NCBI GenBank assembly: GCA_937934705.1
Contig: CALGYY010000151.1
Coordinates: 1 to 12,337, forward strand
DNA from: an uncultured Bacteroidota bacterium
GTDB lineage: Bacteria; Bacteroidota; Bacteroidia; Bacteroidales; CAIWKO01
Direction: 5' to 3'
DNA length: 12,337 bases
Positions 1-6,416 of this stretch are shown here, one piece after another (position 1 is the first letter of the stretch; the number at the start of each line of letters is the position of its first letter). Position numbers and translations under genes: made by a program. The notes beneath the pieces were generated by a model. That model saw only the letters and a list, made by a program, of their open reading frames with translations. It was not told the DNA's origin and did no database searches.

Positions 1-1
1 T

Positions 2-1216
2 TACGGCCTCATGTCCATTTTGTCCGTGTACCTGATACTCAGCAGGGATGAAGGCGGACTGGGATTCAGCAAGGAAAGTGTGGGGGTAATCAAAAGCACT
101 ATCACACCCCTGCTTTACCTCTTGCCCATTATCGCCGGCGCAATTGCCGACCGCTATGGTTATAAGAAAGTGCTGACATTTGCACTCATCGTGGCAGGAC
201 TCGGGTATTTCCTGAGCGGATTGTTTACCGATTACGCGATGGTGTTCGTAAGCCTGCTGCTCATGGTACTCGGTGCAGGATTCTTCAAACCCATTATCTC
301 AGGAACCATTGCGCGCTCTACCGACGAGTCTAACTCCTCGATGGGCTTCGGTATCTTCTACTGGTCCATTAATCTCGGGGCCTTTATCTTTCCATTGCTG
401 CTGGTTCCGGTACTTAAAGATTATTCATGGTCCTGGGTTTTCTTCATGTCGGCCATCAGCATGGGTCTTCTGCTTCTGCTGAACTTCTTTCTGTATAAAG
501 AGCCCGAGAAGCCTGCAAACACCAAAAGTTTCGCGACCATCCTTAAAGAAATTGTCCTCGTAATACGCGATTTCCGTTTCATCTTCATGATTCTGATCTA
601 TTCGGGCTTCTGGATATTGTATTTCCAGATGTTCGATACCGTACTCTGGTACCAGAAGGACTACATGGATATGACACCTCTTGATAATGCCGTTAATGCT
701 TTCCTGCGCCTGTTTACCGAGAACCCGCAGTGGCGCTTTGACTCCGAGCATGTCACCGTTATTAATGCCGGAACCATCATCGCATTCCAGATCCTCGTAT
801 CGGCCATTGTGAGAAAAACCAAGGCCTTGCCGACGATGATCGTGGGGATCTCCATGGGAACCCTGGGGATGGCCGTTCTGGCTATTTCCGATAATACCTG
901 GGTGTTCATCGCAGGTCTGGTACTCTTCTCCATCGGTGAAATGACCGCACATCCGAAATTCATCAGTTACGTGGGACTGATTGCCCCACCGGATAAAAAG
1001 GCACTCTACCTCGGCTACAGTTTTCTTTACGGGGTGATAGGCAGCGGTGTGGGAGGCGTTCTGGGGGCGTATCTCTATGTCTATTTCGTTGACGAGCTGA
1101 AGAATCCCTCCATGCTCTGGCTGGTGTTCAGCCTGATCGGAGTGGTGACCATTATCGGTCTTATTCTCTACAACCGCTTTCTGGCGCCCAAACAGCTTGC
1201 ACAGCCGAAGCCCTGA
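2..1216 (+). CDS. MFS transporter, POT/PTR2-like, 5' truncated
   Basis: This is a multi-pass inner-membrane transporter of the major facilitator superfamily. The frame is open to the window edge (codons for Y-G-L precede the ATG at position 11), so the true start and the first part of TM1 are probably missing; about 404 residues are visible. The segment A-D-R-Y-G-Y-K-K-V-L, between predicted helices 2 and 3, is the classic MFS motif A. The later segment G-I-F-Y-W-S-I-N-L-G-A-F resembles the F-Y-x-x-I-N-x-G signature of proton-coupled oligopeptide (POT) transporters. A late E-M-T-A-H-P-K-F segment also resembles POT helix 10. Roughly eleven hydrophobic helices follow one another. The substrate cannot be read from the sequence; peptides are a guess based on the POT-like motifs. 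The gene ends 47 bases before the glycosyltransferase and has no obvious terminator. Confidence 0.85.
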   Translation, partial: YGLMSILSVYLILSRDEGGLGFSKESVGVIKSTITPLLYLLPIIAGAIADRYGYKKVLTFALIVAGLGYFLSGLFTDYAMVFVSLLLMVLGAGFFKPIISGTIARSTDESNSSMGFGIFYWSINLGAFIFPLLLVPVLKDYSWSWVFFMSAISMGLLLLLNFFLYKEPEKPANTKSFATILKEIVLVIRDFRFIFMILIYSGFWILYFQMFDTVLWYQKDYMDMTPLDNAVNAFLRLFTENPQWRFDSEHVTVINAGTIIAFQILVSAIVRKTKALPTMIVGISMGTLGMAVLAISDNTWVFIAGLVLFSIGEMTAHPKFISYVGLIAPPDKKALYLGYSFLYGVIGSGVGGVLGAYLYVYFVDELKNPSMLWLVFSLIGVVTIIGLILYNRFLAPKQLAQPKP

Positions 1217-1232
1217 TGAAGGAAGAATTCAT

Positions 1233-1240
1233 TAACTTTG
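1233..1240 (+). promoter_or_regulatory. Bacteroidota -7 promoter element (TAACTTTG)
   Basis: TAACTTTG matches the TAnnTTTG -7 consensus used by the Bacteroidota primary sigma factor. It lies about 24 bases before the TTG start at 1264. No convincing TTG/TTTG -33 partner sits 17-23 bases upstream, so the call rests on the -7 box and its position. It would drive the glycosyltransferase-gmhA-gmhB unit. Confidence 0.5.
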
Positions 1241-1263
1241 CAGAGATTCATTAATTTAAGGCT

Positions 1264-2301
1264 TTGAAATATTCATTCATTATCGCTTCATACAACAGGT
1301 TGGAAGAGATCAGGGAACTGCTGAATTCTGCCGAATCCCTGGATTTTGATCCGGCAGAATTTGAAATCATCATTTCTGATGACGGATCCAAAGACGGTAC
1401 GGGTGACTTTGTTCAGAACTATATGTCCGGCAAAGGTCTGCAACTGAAGTATATTCATCAGGAGAACAAGGGGCCGGGAGAAGCCCGTAATCACGGTATG
1501 AAAAACGCCAAAGGCGAATATTTCATTTTTGTGGACAGCGATTGTATGTTCCCGCCCGATTATCTTAAGTGCCTCGATCAGCACCTTCAGAAAGAACCCC
1601 TCGATGCTTTCGGGGGTCCCGATACCTGTCACCCTTCTTTTTCTCCTTTATTAAAAGCCATCAATTACAGTATGACCTCCTTCATCGGAACAGGAGGCAC
1701 CCGCGGATCAAAGAAAAGCATTTCGAAAAAATTCTATCCCCGGAGTTTCAATATGGGCATACGCAGGGAGATCTTTGAGACACTCGGCGGAATGGGGGGA
1801 CTGAGGCACGGACAGGATATGGAATATTCTTCCAGGATATATAATCACGGATATAAGGTGGGACTGGTTCCTGATGCATTCGTGTATCATAAACGCAGGA
1901 CAAGCATCAGGAGGTTCTTCAAGCAGGTATTCAACTGGGGAGTTACACGGATCAACCTTGGAAATATCGATAAAGCCATGCTGAAACCGGTGCACTTTCT
2001 GCCGGCTCTTATCGTAACCGGCTTAGCACTGGTGATTCTTTCAACACCAATTCTTGCTTATTTTTGGCCTTACTTTTCCTCCTTGCTCTGGCTCGTAATC
2101 GGTGGAGGAATTTTCCTTATAGCCATGCTGGCTTTTTTCCAAAGCCTGATGCAGTATAAGAATCTGAAGGTTTCACTGCTGGCCATCCTGACTTTGTACA
2201 TACAGATCCTTGCCTACGGATTCGGGCTGATCAGCGGCCTGTTCCAAAAATGGTCCGGTAAGAAAACCGTTCACGGTTTCTCAAAAAATTACTATAAATA
2301 A
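1264..2301 (+). CDS. Family 2 glycosyltransferase with C-terminal membrane segments
   Basis: This is a GT-A fold glycosyltransferase (GT2) of 345 residues, expected to move a sugar from a nucleotide donor to a surface glycan precursor on the cytoplasmic face of the inner membrane. The N-terminus K-Y-S-F-I-I-A-S-Y-N-R is the first beta strand of the fold. D39-D40-G41-S42 is the nucleotide-binding acidic motif, and D91-S92-D93 is the metal-binding DxD. The segment A-R-N-H-G just before it is also typical. Residues about 245-335 form roughly three hydrophobic helices, and a basic tail follows. The start must be TTG at 1264: an in-frame TAA lies three codons upstream (1252-1254), and the next ATG would delete the first strands. 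Thirteen bases separate it from gmhA, so the three genes are probably one transcript. The acceptor and donor sugars are unknown. Confidence 0.88.
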   Translation: MKYSFIIASYNRLEEIRELLNSAESLDFDPAEFEIIISDDGSKDGTGDFVQNYMSGKGLQLKYIHQENKGPGEARNHGMKNAKGEYFIFVDSDCMFPPDYLKCLDQHLQKEPLDAFGGPDTCHPSFSPLLKAINYSMTSFIGTGGTRGSKKSISKKFYPRSFNMGIRREIFETLGGMGGLRHGQDMEYSSRIYNHGYKVGLVPDAFVYHKRRTSIRRFFKQVFNWGVTRINLGNIDKAMLKPVHFLPALIVTGLALVILSTPILAYFWPYFSSLLWLVIGGGIFLIAMLAFFQSLMQYKNLKVSLLAILTLYIQILAYGFGLISGLFQKWSGKKTVHGFSKNYYK

Positions 2302-2314
2302 ATCAGTATTCAGA

Positions 2315-2899
2315 ATGGAGAAACTCATCCGTCAGGTATTTCAGGAATCTCTCGACCTTCGCCGGGGATTGATGGACAGCCCGGAACTGCTGAGCTTCAT
2401 CACCTCTTCTGTGGACACCGCAGTTCAATGTCTGAGATCGGGAGGTAAGATCCTTTTCTGCGGAAACGGAGGTAGCGCGGCAGATGCCCAGCACCTGGCA
2501 GCGGAACTCAGCGGGCGCTTCGGATATGACCGCCCGCCCTTGGCGGCAGAAGCACTGCATGTGAATACGAGTTACCTGACCGCCGTGGCCAACGACTATA
2601 GTTTTGACCTGGTGTATAGCAGATTGGTGGAGGCACTCGGCAGAAAAGGCGATGTCCTTGTAGCACTTTCAACCAGCGGAAAATCTCAGAACATCCTGAA
2701 TGCTCTGCGTGCTGCACAAGAAAAGGAAATGAAAACAATCGGACTGACAGGGATGACCGGAGGGGAGATGCCCTCAGTTTGCGATCTGATGCTGAAGGTT
2801 CCCTCCACAATCACCGCACGTGTGCAGGAGGTTCATATCACAGTCGGTCATATCATCTGTCAGGCTGTTGAAGAAGCCATGTTTCCGCGTGCCTTATGA
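2315..2899 (+). CDS. gmhA: D-sedoheptulose 7-phosphate isomerase GmhA
   Basis: This cytoplasmic SIS-domain isomerase converts sedoheptulose 7-phosphate to D-glycero-D-manno-heptose 7-phosphate, the first step toward ADP- or GDP-activated heptose for LPS core or other glycans. It has 194 residues, the usual family length. The phosphosugar-binding segment G50-N51-G52-G53-S54-A-A-D-A-Q-H is present, as is L-S-T-S-G-K-S around residues 118-124. The C-terminal helix carries Q-E-V-H-I-T-V-G-H, the Q-E-x-H...H pattern characteristic of GmhA. The ATG at 2315 is the natural start; no Shine-Dalgarno sequence is visible, as is common in this phylum. The stop overlaps the gmhB start by four bases (ATGA at 2896-2899), which indicates translational coupling. 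Confidence 0.94.
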   Translation: MEKLIRQVFQESLDLRRGLMDSPELLSFITSSVDTAVQCLRSGGKILFCGNGGSAADAQHLAAELSGRFGYDRPPLAAEALHVNTSYLTAVANDYSFDLVYSRLVEALGRKGDVLVALSTSGKSQNILNALRAAQEKEMKTIGLTGMTGGEMPSVCDLMLKVPSTITARVQEVHITVGHIICQAVEEAMFPRAL

Positions 2900-3450
2900 T
2901 CAATTTCAGGGAAATCAAAGAAACGGGTAACTGGACCCTCTTTCTGGACCGGGATGGGGTCATTAATGAACGTTTGCCGGGTTTGTACATCAATCAAATG
3001 CAGGATTTCCGCTTGCTGCCCGGGGTGACTGATGCACTTCGGGTTTTTGATCATATTTTCAGGCATATCATTGTTGTTACCAATCAGCAGGGTATCGGAA
3101 AGGGATTGATGACAGAGAATGAACTGGCTGTGATCCACGAGTATATGCTCGAGCTAATCAGGGGCAAAGGTGGCCGCGTCGATCATATATTCCACTCACC
3201 GGCCCTGAGTGCTGATGGACATCCTGACCGAAAACCGGGAACCGGTATGGCCATCAAAGCGAAGACTCTTTTCCCTGACATAGATTTTTCACGTTCTGTT
3301 ATGGTGGGTGACGGAGCATCTGATATCCTTTTCGGCCAGGCACTCGGGATGAAAACGGTGTGGATCCCCTCAACAGACCCCAAACCGGATTTTTCGATTG
3401 AGCCTGATCTTTGCTGCCGCAGTCTGAAATGCTTCGCTGAAAAATTCTGA
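2896..3450 (+). CDS. gmhB: HAD-family heptose bisphosphate phosphatase (GmhB-like), zinc-loop cysteines absent
   Basis: This is a HAD-IIIA phosphatase of 184 residues, expected to remove the C7 phosphate from D-glycero-D-manno-heptose 1,7-bisphosphate. The HAD motifs are complete: D18-R-D20-G-V-I-N (nucleophile and acid/base aspartates), T62-N-Q-Q-G-I-G-K-G, R112-K113-P114 with G-T-G-M after it, and G138-D139-G-A-S-D143. Canonical GmhB proteins have a Cys-rich zinc loop just before R-K-P (C-P-H ... C-x-C-R-K-P). Here that loop reads H100-S-P-A-L-S-A-D-G-H-P-D and holds no cysteine, so the metal site appears lost. The four-base overlap with gmhA and the preceding glycosyltransferase support the heptose role. 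The kinase and nucleotidyltransferase steps are not encoded in this window. A related histidinol-phosphatase-like HAD activity is an alternative, but the gmhA neighbour makes it less likely. Confidence 0.87.
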   Translation: MINFREIKETGNWTLFLDRDGVINERLPGLYINQMQDFRLLPGVTDALRVFDHIFRHIIVVTNQQGIGKGLMTENELAVIHEYMLELIRGKGGRVDHIFHSPALSADGHPDRKPGTGMAIKAKTLFPDIDFSRSVMVGDGASDILFGQALGMKTVWIPSTDPKPDFSIEPDLCCRSLKCFAEKF

Positions 3451-3451
3451 T

Positions 3452-3459
3452 TATTTTTG
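3452..3459 (+). promoter_or_regulatory. Bacteroidota -7 promoter element (TATTTTTG)
   Basis: TATTTTTG fits TAnnTTTG and begins two bases after the gmhB stop codon. It sits 54 bases before the ATG at 3513. A -33 TTG at the usual distance is not evident. It likely starts transcription of the MORN-repeat gene and mnmA. Confidence 0.45.
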
Positions 3460-3512
3460 TGATCTTCATCATATTTTCAACCCGATTGCAGTTATTACGT
3501 ATATTTCATCCT

Positions 3513-4574
3513 ATGAAAATGAGCCTGTCGCGCAGTTTGGCAGCATGCTGCCTGATCCTTTTCACTACTGTCGTTCATGCACAGCCTGCTGATACCAACC
3601 AGGTGGATGCCCTGGGAAAAAAGCAGGGCTACTGGAAAAAGTATGTAAAAGATACCCTGAAGTACGAAGGGGCTTTCAGGGACGATGTCCCGGTAGGCGA
3701 GTTTAAATACTACTATCCTGAAAAAAAGATCAAATCCACGGTGACCTATTCCGATAAGGGACTGAAGGCAGTTACCGTGAATTACCGGGAGAACGGTTCA
3801 AAAATGGCCGAAGGGGAATATTGGGACAAGAAAAAAAACGGAACCTGGAAATACTACAATGAAAGTGGTTTTCTGACGCTGGAAGAAAATTACAAGAATG
3901 GTGTGGCGGATGGTGTCTGGACTGTTTATTATGAAGATGGCAAACCGGCGGAGGTGAAAACCTGGGTCAATGGCCGTCCCCACGGACCTTTCATCCAGTT
4001 TTATCCCGACAGCCTGGTTAATATTAAGGGAAACTATAACAATGGCAAGCTTGATGGCCCTGTTTCCCATTATTACCTGAACGGAAAAGTATTGGTATCA
4101 GGAGCTTTTAAAGAGGATATGAAAGACGGCGTTTGGATGTATTTTACTGAGATCGGTCAGGCTGACAAGAGGCATACCTGGAGTTCTGGCTCATTGGTGA
4201 AGGAGGAAATCACCACCCGCGAAAGCGGAAAGGCGGTGCTGTATCTCGATATTGATAAAATTGCCTATGTGTTCAACAATCAGGGCAAGGTGACCATCCG
4301 TATGAATGACGGTACGGATTATATTTCAGAAAGAACCATAGAAGAGTTTACCCGTCTGCTTAATGAATACAAGTTCTACCGCGTGAATGCGAACTACATC
4401 ATTTCACTCTGGTCGCTTCAGAACAGGAAAACCTATTCTGTGTACGAGCGCATGGTGGTTCTTAAGCCGGCCAGCGCTGCTGCCGTATTTGTATCTGATG
4501 ATTGCGCTGAGGGATTCCGCCATTGGGCAGGTCTTATCAAAGGGGAGGTGGATCCGAAGAATCCACAGGATTAA
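3513..4574 (+). CDS. Exported MORN-repeat protein with C-terminal LytTR-like segment
   Basis: The protein has 353 residues and no specific function is known to me. Residues 1-23 form a signal peptide (M-K-M-S-L-S-R-S, then a hydrophobic core, V-V-H-A) with likely cleavage before Q24. An upstream in-frame GTG at 3459 overlaps the -7 box, so I chose the ATG at 3513. Residues about 35-235 are MORN_2/YwqK-type repeats of roughly 22-24 residues, seen as recurrent G-x-W-x-Y-Y and Y-x-N-G-x-x-x-G units such as N-G-T-W-K-Y-Y and D-G-V-W-T-V-Y-Y. Residues about 244-340 resemble a LytTR DNA-binding domain: L-D-I-D-K-I-A-Y-V-F, a G-K-V-T-I-R strand, a T-I-E-E-F-T-R-L-L helix, and F-Y-R-V-N-A-N-Y-I-I-S-L. 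A DNA-binding fold behind a signal peptide is unexpected. mnmA follows after 3 bases, which says little about function. Annotation pipelines often call such repeats 'YwqK antitoxin'; no toxin partner is visible here. Confidence 0.8.
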   Translation: MKMSLSRSLAACCLILFTTVVHAQPADTNQVDALGKKQGYWKKYVKDTLKYEGAFRDDVPVGEFKYYYPEKKIKSTVTYSDKGLKAVTVNYRENGSKMAEGEYWDKKKNGTWKYYNESGFLTLEENYKNGVADGVWTVYYEDGKPAEVKTWVNGRPHGPFIQFYPDSLVNIKGNYNNGKLDGPVSHYYLNGKVLVSGAFKEDMKDGVWMYFTEIGQADKRHTWSSGSLVKEEITTRESGKAVLYLDIDKIAYVFNNQGKVTIRMNDGTDYISERTIEEFTRLLNEYKFYRVNANYIISLWSLQNRKTYSVYERMVVLKPASAAAVFVSDDCAEGFRHWAGLIKGEVDPKNPQD

Positions 4575-4577
4575 CCT

Positions 4578-5666
4578 ATGTCAATAAAAGACAAAGTGCT
4601 AGTGGCTATGAGCGGCGGTGTGGACAGCACGGTCGCGGCCCTCTTGCTTCAGTCGCAGGGCTATGAGGTCATTGGTGTGACAATGAAAACCTGGGATTAT
4701 GAGAGCAGCGGTGCCCCTGCTAATCAGTCCGGTTGCTGCAGCCTGGATGCGATCCACGATGCAAGAGCGATGGCTGTTCGTTTTAATATCCCGCATTATG
4801 TTCTGGATCTCAGAAAGGAGTTTGAAGAGAAAATCGTCAGCAATTTTGTGGACGAGTATCTCAAAGGCCGTACACCGAACCCCTGTGTGCTTTGTAATCG
4901 ACTGATCAAATGGGAAGATCTCCTGAAACGTGCTGATGAACTGGGATGCCGTTATATCGCGACCGGCCATTACGCACAGGTGATCAGTGAAGGCCAAAGG
5001 TGGTTTCTCCGACAGGGTGAAGACAAAAGCAAGGACCAGACCTATGTCCTCTGGGGGCTTACGCAGGAGAGCCTGGCCCGTACCCTTTTTCCGCTGGGAA
5101 CAATGAACAAAACGGAAACCCGGAAAATCGCTGAAGAAAATGGTTTGGAAAGTATCGCCAGGAAATCAGAGAGTTACGAGATCTGCTTTATCCCCGATGA
5201 CGATTACAGACGTTTCCTCAGGTATAAGGTGCCGGGCCTGGAGGAGAAACTGGAGGGTGGCGATTTTATCACCTCCGACGGGAAAGTCCTGGGAAAACAC
5301 AAGGGCTATCCTTTTTATACCATTGGGCAGCGAAAAGGACTGGTGGTAGCCGTGGGTCACCCCTTGTATGTCAACCGTATCGATCCGGTCAGCAACCAGG
5401 TAACCCTGGGGCCCAGAGAGGAGCTCAACCGCGACAGTCTGAGTATTTGCGACATCAACCTGATGAAATATGAGTCTTTTGAGGAATTGCAGAGTATGGA
5501 TGTCAGGATCCGTTACCATGACAAGGGAGCAAAAGCGAGCATCCGGCTCAGTAATGGAAGAATCGACATCAGATTCGATTCACCGGTACAGGGGGTTACA
5601 CCCGGACAGTCAGCAGTGATCTACGAGGGGAGCGACCTGGTGGCGGGAGGAATCATCGAAACCTGA
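4578..5666 (+). CDS. mnmA: tRNA-specific 2-thiouridylase MnmA
   Basis: This cytoplasmic enzyme activates U34 of tRNA-Lys, -Glu and -Gln with ATP and replaces the C2 oxygen with sulfur taken from a persulfide relay. Its 362 residues match the usual length. The N-terminal PP-loop is M11-S-G-G-V-D-S17. The two catalytic cysteines are present: C103 in N-P-C-V-L-C-N-R and C203 in S-Y-E-I-C-F-I-P. G-H-Y-A-Q, near residue 131, is conserved and tRNA-contacting. A middle beta-domain (G-K-H-K-G-Y-P-F-Y-T-I-G-Q-R-K-G-L) and a C-terminal beta-barrel, with a P-G-Q-S-A-V segment close to the end, complete the family architecture. The ATG at 4578 lies 3 bases after the MORN-repeat gene stop, so the two are probably co-transcribed. 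The gene looks intact. Confidence 0.97.
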   Translation: MSIKDKVLVAMSGGVDSTVAALLLQSQGYEVIGVTMKTWDYESSGAPANQSGCCSLDAIHDARAMAVRFNIPHYVLDLRKEFEEKIVSNFVDEYLKGRTPNPCVLCNRLIKWEDLLKRADELGCRYIATGHYAQVISEGQRWFLRQGEDKSKDQTYVLWGLTQESLARTLFPLGTMNKTETRKIAEENGLESIARKSESYEICFIPDDDYRRFLRYKVPGLEEKLEGGDFITSDGKVLGKHKGYPFYTIGQRKGLVVAVGHPLYVNRIDPVSNQVTLGPREELNRDSLSICDINLMKYESFEELQSMDVRIRYHDKGAKASIRLSNGRIDIRFDSPVQGVTPGQSAVIYEGSDLVAGGIIET

Positions 5667-5678
5667 TATATTTTTTTG

Positions 5679-5686
5679 TACCTTTA
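5679..5686 (+). promoter_or_regulatory. Possible -7 element (TACCTTTA)
   Basis: TACCTTTA matches TAnnTTTG except for the last base. It lies 13 bases after the mnmA stop and 19 bases before the lipoprotein ATG at 5706. A T-rich run with TTTTTG precedes it directly, too close to act as a -33 box. It may drive the lipoprotein and protease genes. Confidence 0.35.
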
Positions 5687-5705
5687 CAGTTGAAATCTCC
5701 AACTC

Positions 5706-6392
5706 ATGAACCTGTACACCAGGAGGAATCTCTTACTTATTCTCATTTTTCTTTTTGCCGGTCTGACCTCCTGTAAAAAAGAAGAAGGGATACCTGCTGA
5801 TATGGGTTATCGTTACTTTCCGGATAAGCCCGGTCATTGGGTAACCTATCGGGTCGACAGTATCCACTGGGATGATTTTACCGGGAGTGTCGATACCTTC
5901 TCTTATCAGATTCGTGAGCTCACTGAGTCTGTGTTTACTGATGAACAGGGAAGGCCTACCATGCGCATCGAAAGATATTTAAGACAAAACGACACGGCTC
6001 AATGGGTGATCAAGGACGTCTGGTTTGCGAACCGCACAGCCTCAACCGCCGAAAGGGTTGAGGAAAATGTGCGTTATCTGAAACTGATCTTTCCCCCTGA
6101 AAAAGGGGCAAAATGGGATGGCAACCTCCTGAATACAGCTGACGAACTGGAATGTAAGTATCAATGGGTGCACGAGCCTTATAATCTTGAAGCACTGTCG
6201 TACGATTCTTCCCTGGCTGTTCTTCTGATCGACCGGCAGACACTGATATCCAAAGATTACCGTTATGAAGTGTATGCCTGCGGTGCAGGTCTGGTTTATA
6301 AAAAGTATATCCAGGTAGAAACCGAACTCACCGGTGTCATAAAAAGCGGGTTTGATTATTCATACACCCTGATCGGATGGGGTAATTATTAA
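5706..6392 (+). CDS. Predicted lipoprotein of unknown function
   Basis: The protein has 228 residues and I do not recognise a named family. The N-terminus is a type II signal peptide: basic residues R6-R7, a hydrophobic stretch L9-L20, then the lipobox L20-T21-S22-C23. After cleavage C23 would be lipidated. The residues that follow (K-K-E-E) are charged; this is neither the classic inner-membrane retention signal nor the S-D/E-rich surface export signal, so the final membrane is unclear. The rest is soluble and rich in aromatic and beta-prone segments (Y-R-Y-F-P, W-V-T-Y-R-V, Y-S-Y-T-L-I-G-W-G), which suggests a beta-sandwich or lipocalin-like shell. It has one Cys pair candidate (in E-L-E-C and Y-A-C-G). 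The subtilase gene starts 24 bases downstream, so the pair probably forms one transcription unit. Confidence 0.8.
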   Translation: MNLYTRRNLLLILIFLFAGLTSCKKEEGIPADMGYRYFPDKPGHWVTYRVDSIHWDDFTGSVDTFSYQIRELTESVFTDEQGRPTMRIERYLRQNDTAQWVIKDVWFANRTASTAERVEENVRYLKLIFPPEKGAKWDGNLLNTADELECKYQWVHEPYNLEALSYDSSLAVLLIDRQTLISKDYRYEVYACGAGLVYKKYIQVETELTGVIKSGFDYSYTLIGWGNY

Positions 6393-6416
6393 TATCTGAA
6401 AATATAATATTTGAAT

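Noticed and set aside
425..963. Long minus-strand frames opposite the MFS transporter
   Set aside because: They are antisense shadows: low-complexity, charged translations with no family motif, opposite a clear membrane protein frame.
3513..4574. Toxin-antitoxin module suggested by the YwqK-like repeats
   Set aside because: No toxin-sized partner is adjacent; the neighbours are gmhB and mnmA, and the protein has a signal peptide.
6405..6413. TAATATTTG as a promoter for the subtilase
   Set aside because: The spacing inside the box is 3 rather than 2 bases, and it ends only 3 bases before the ATG. Co-transcription with the lipoprotein gene is simpler.
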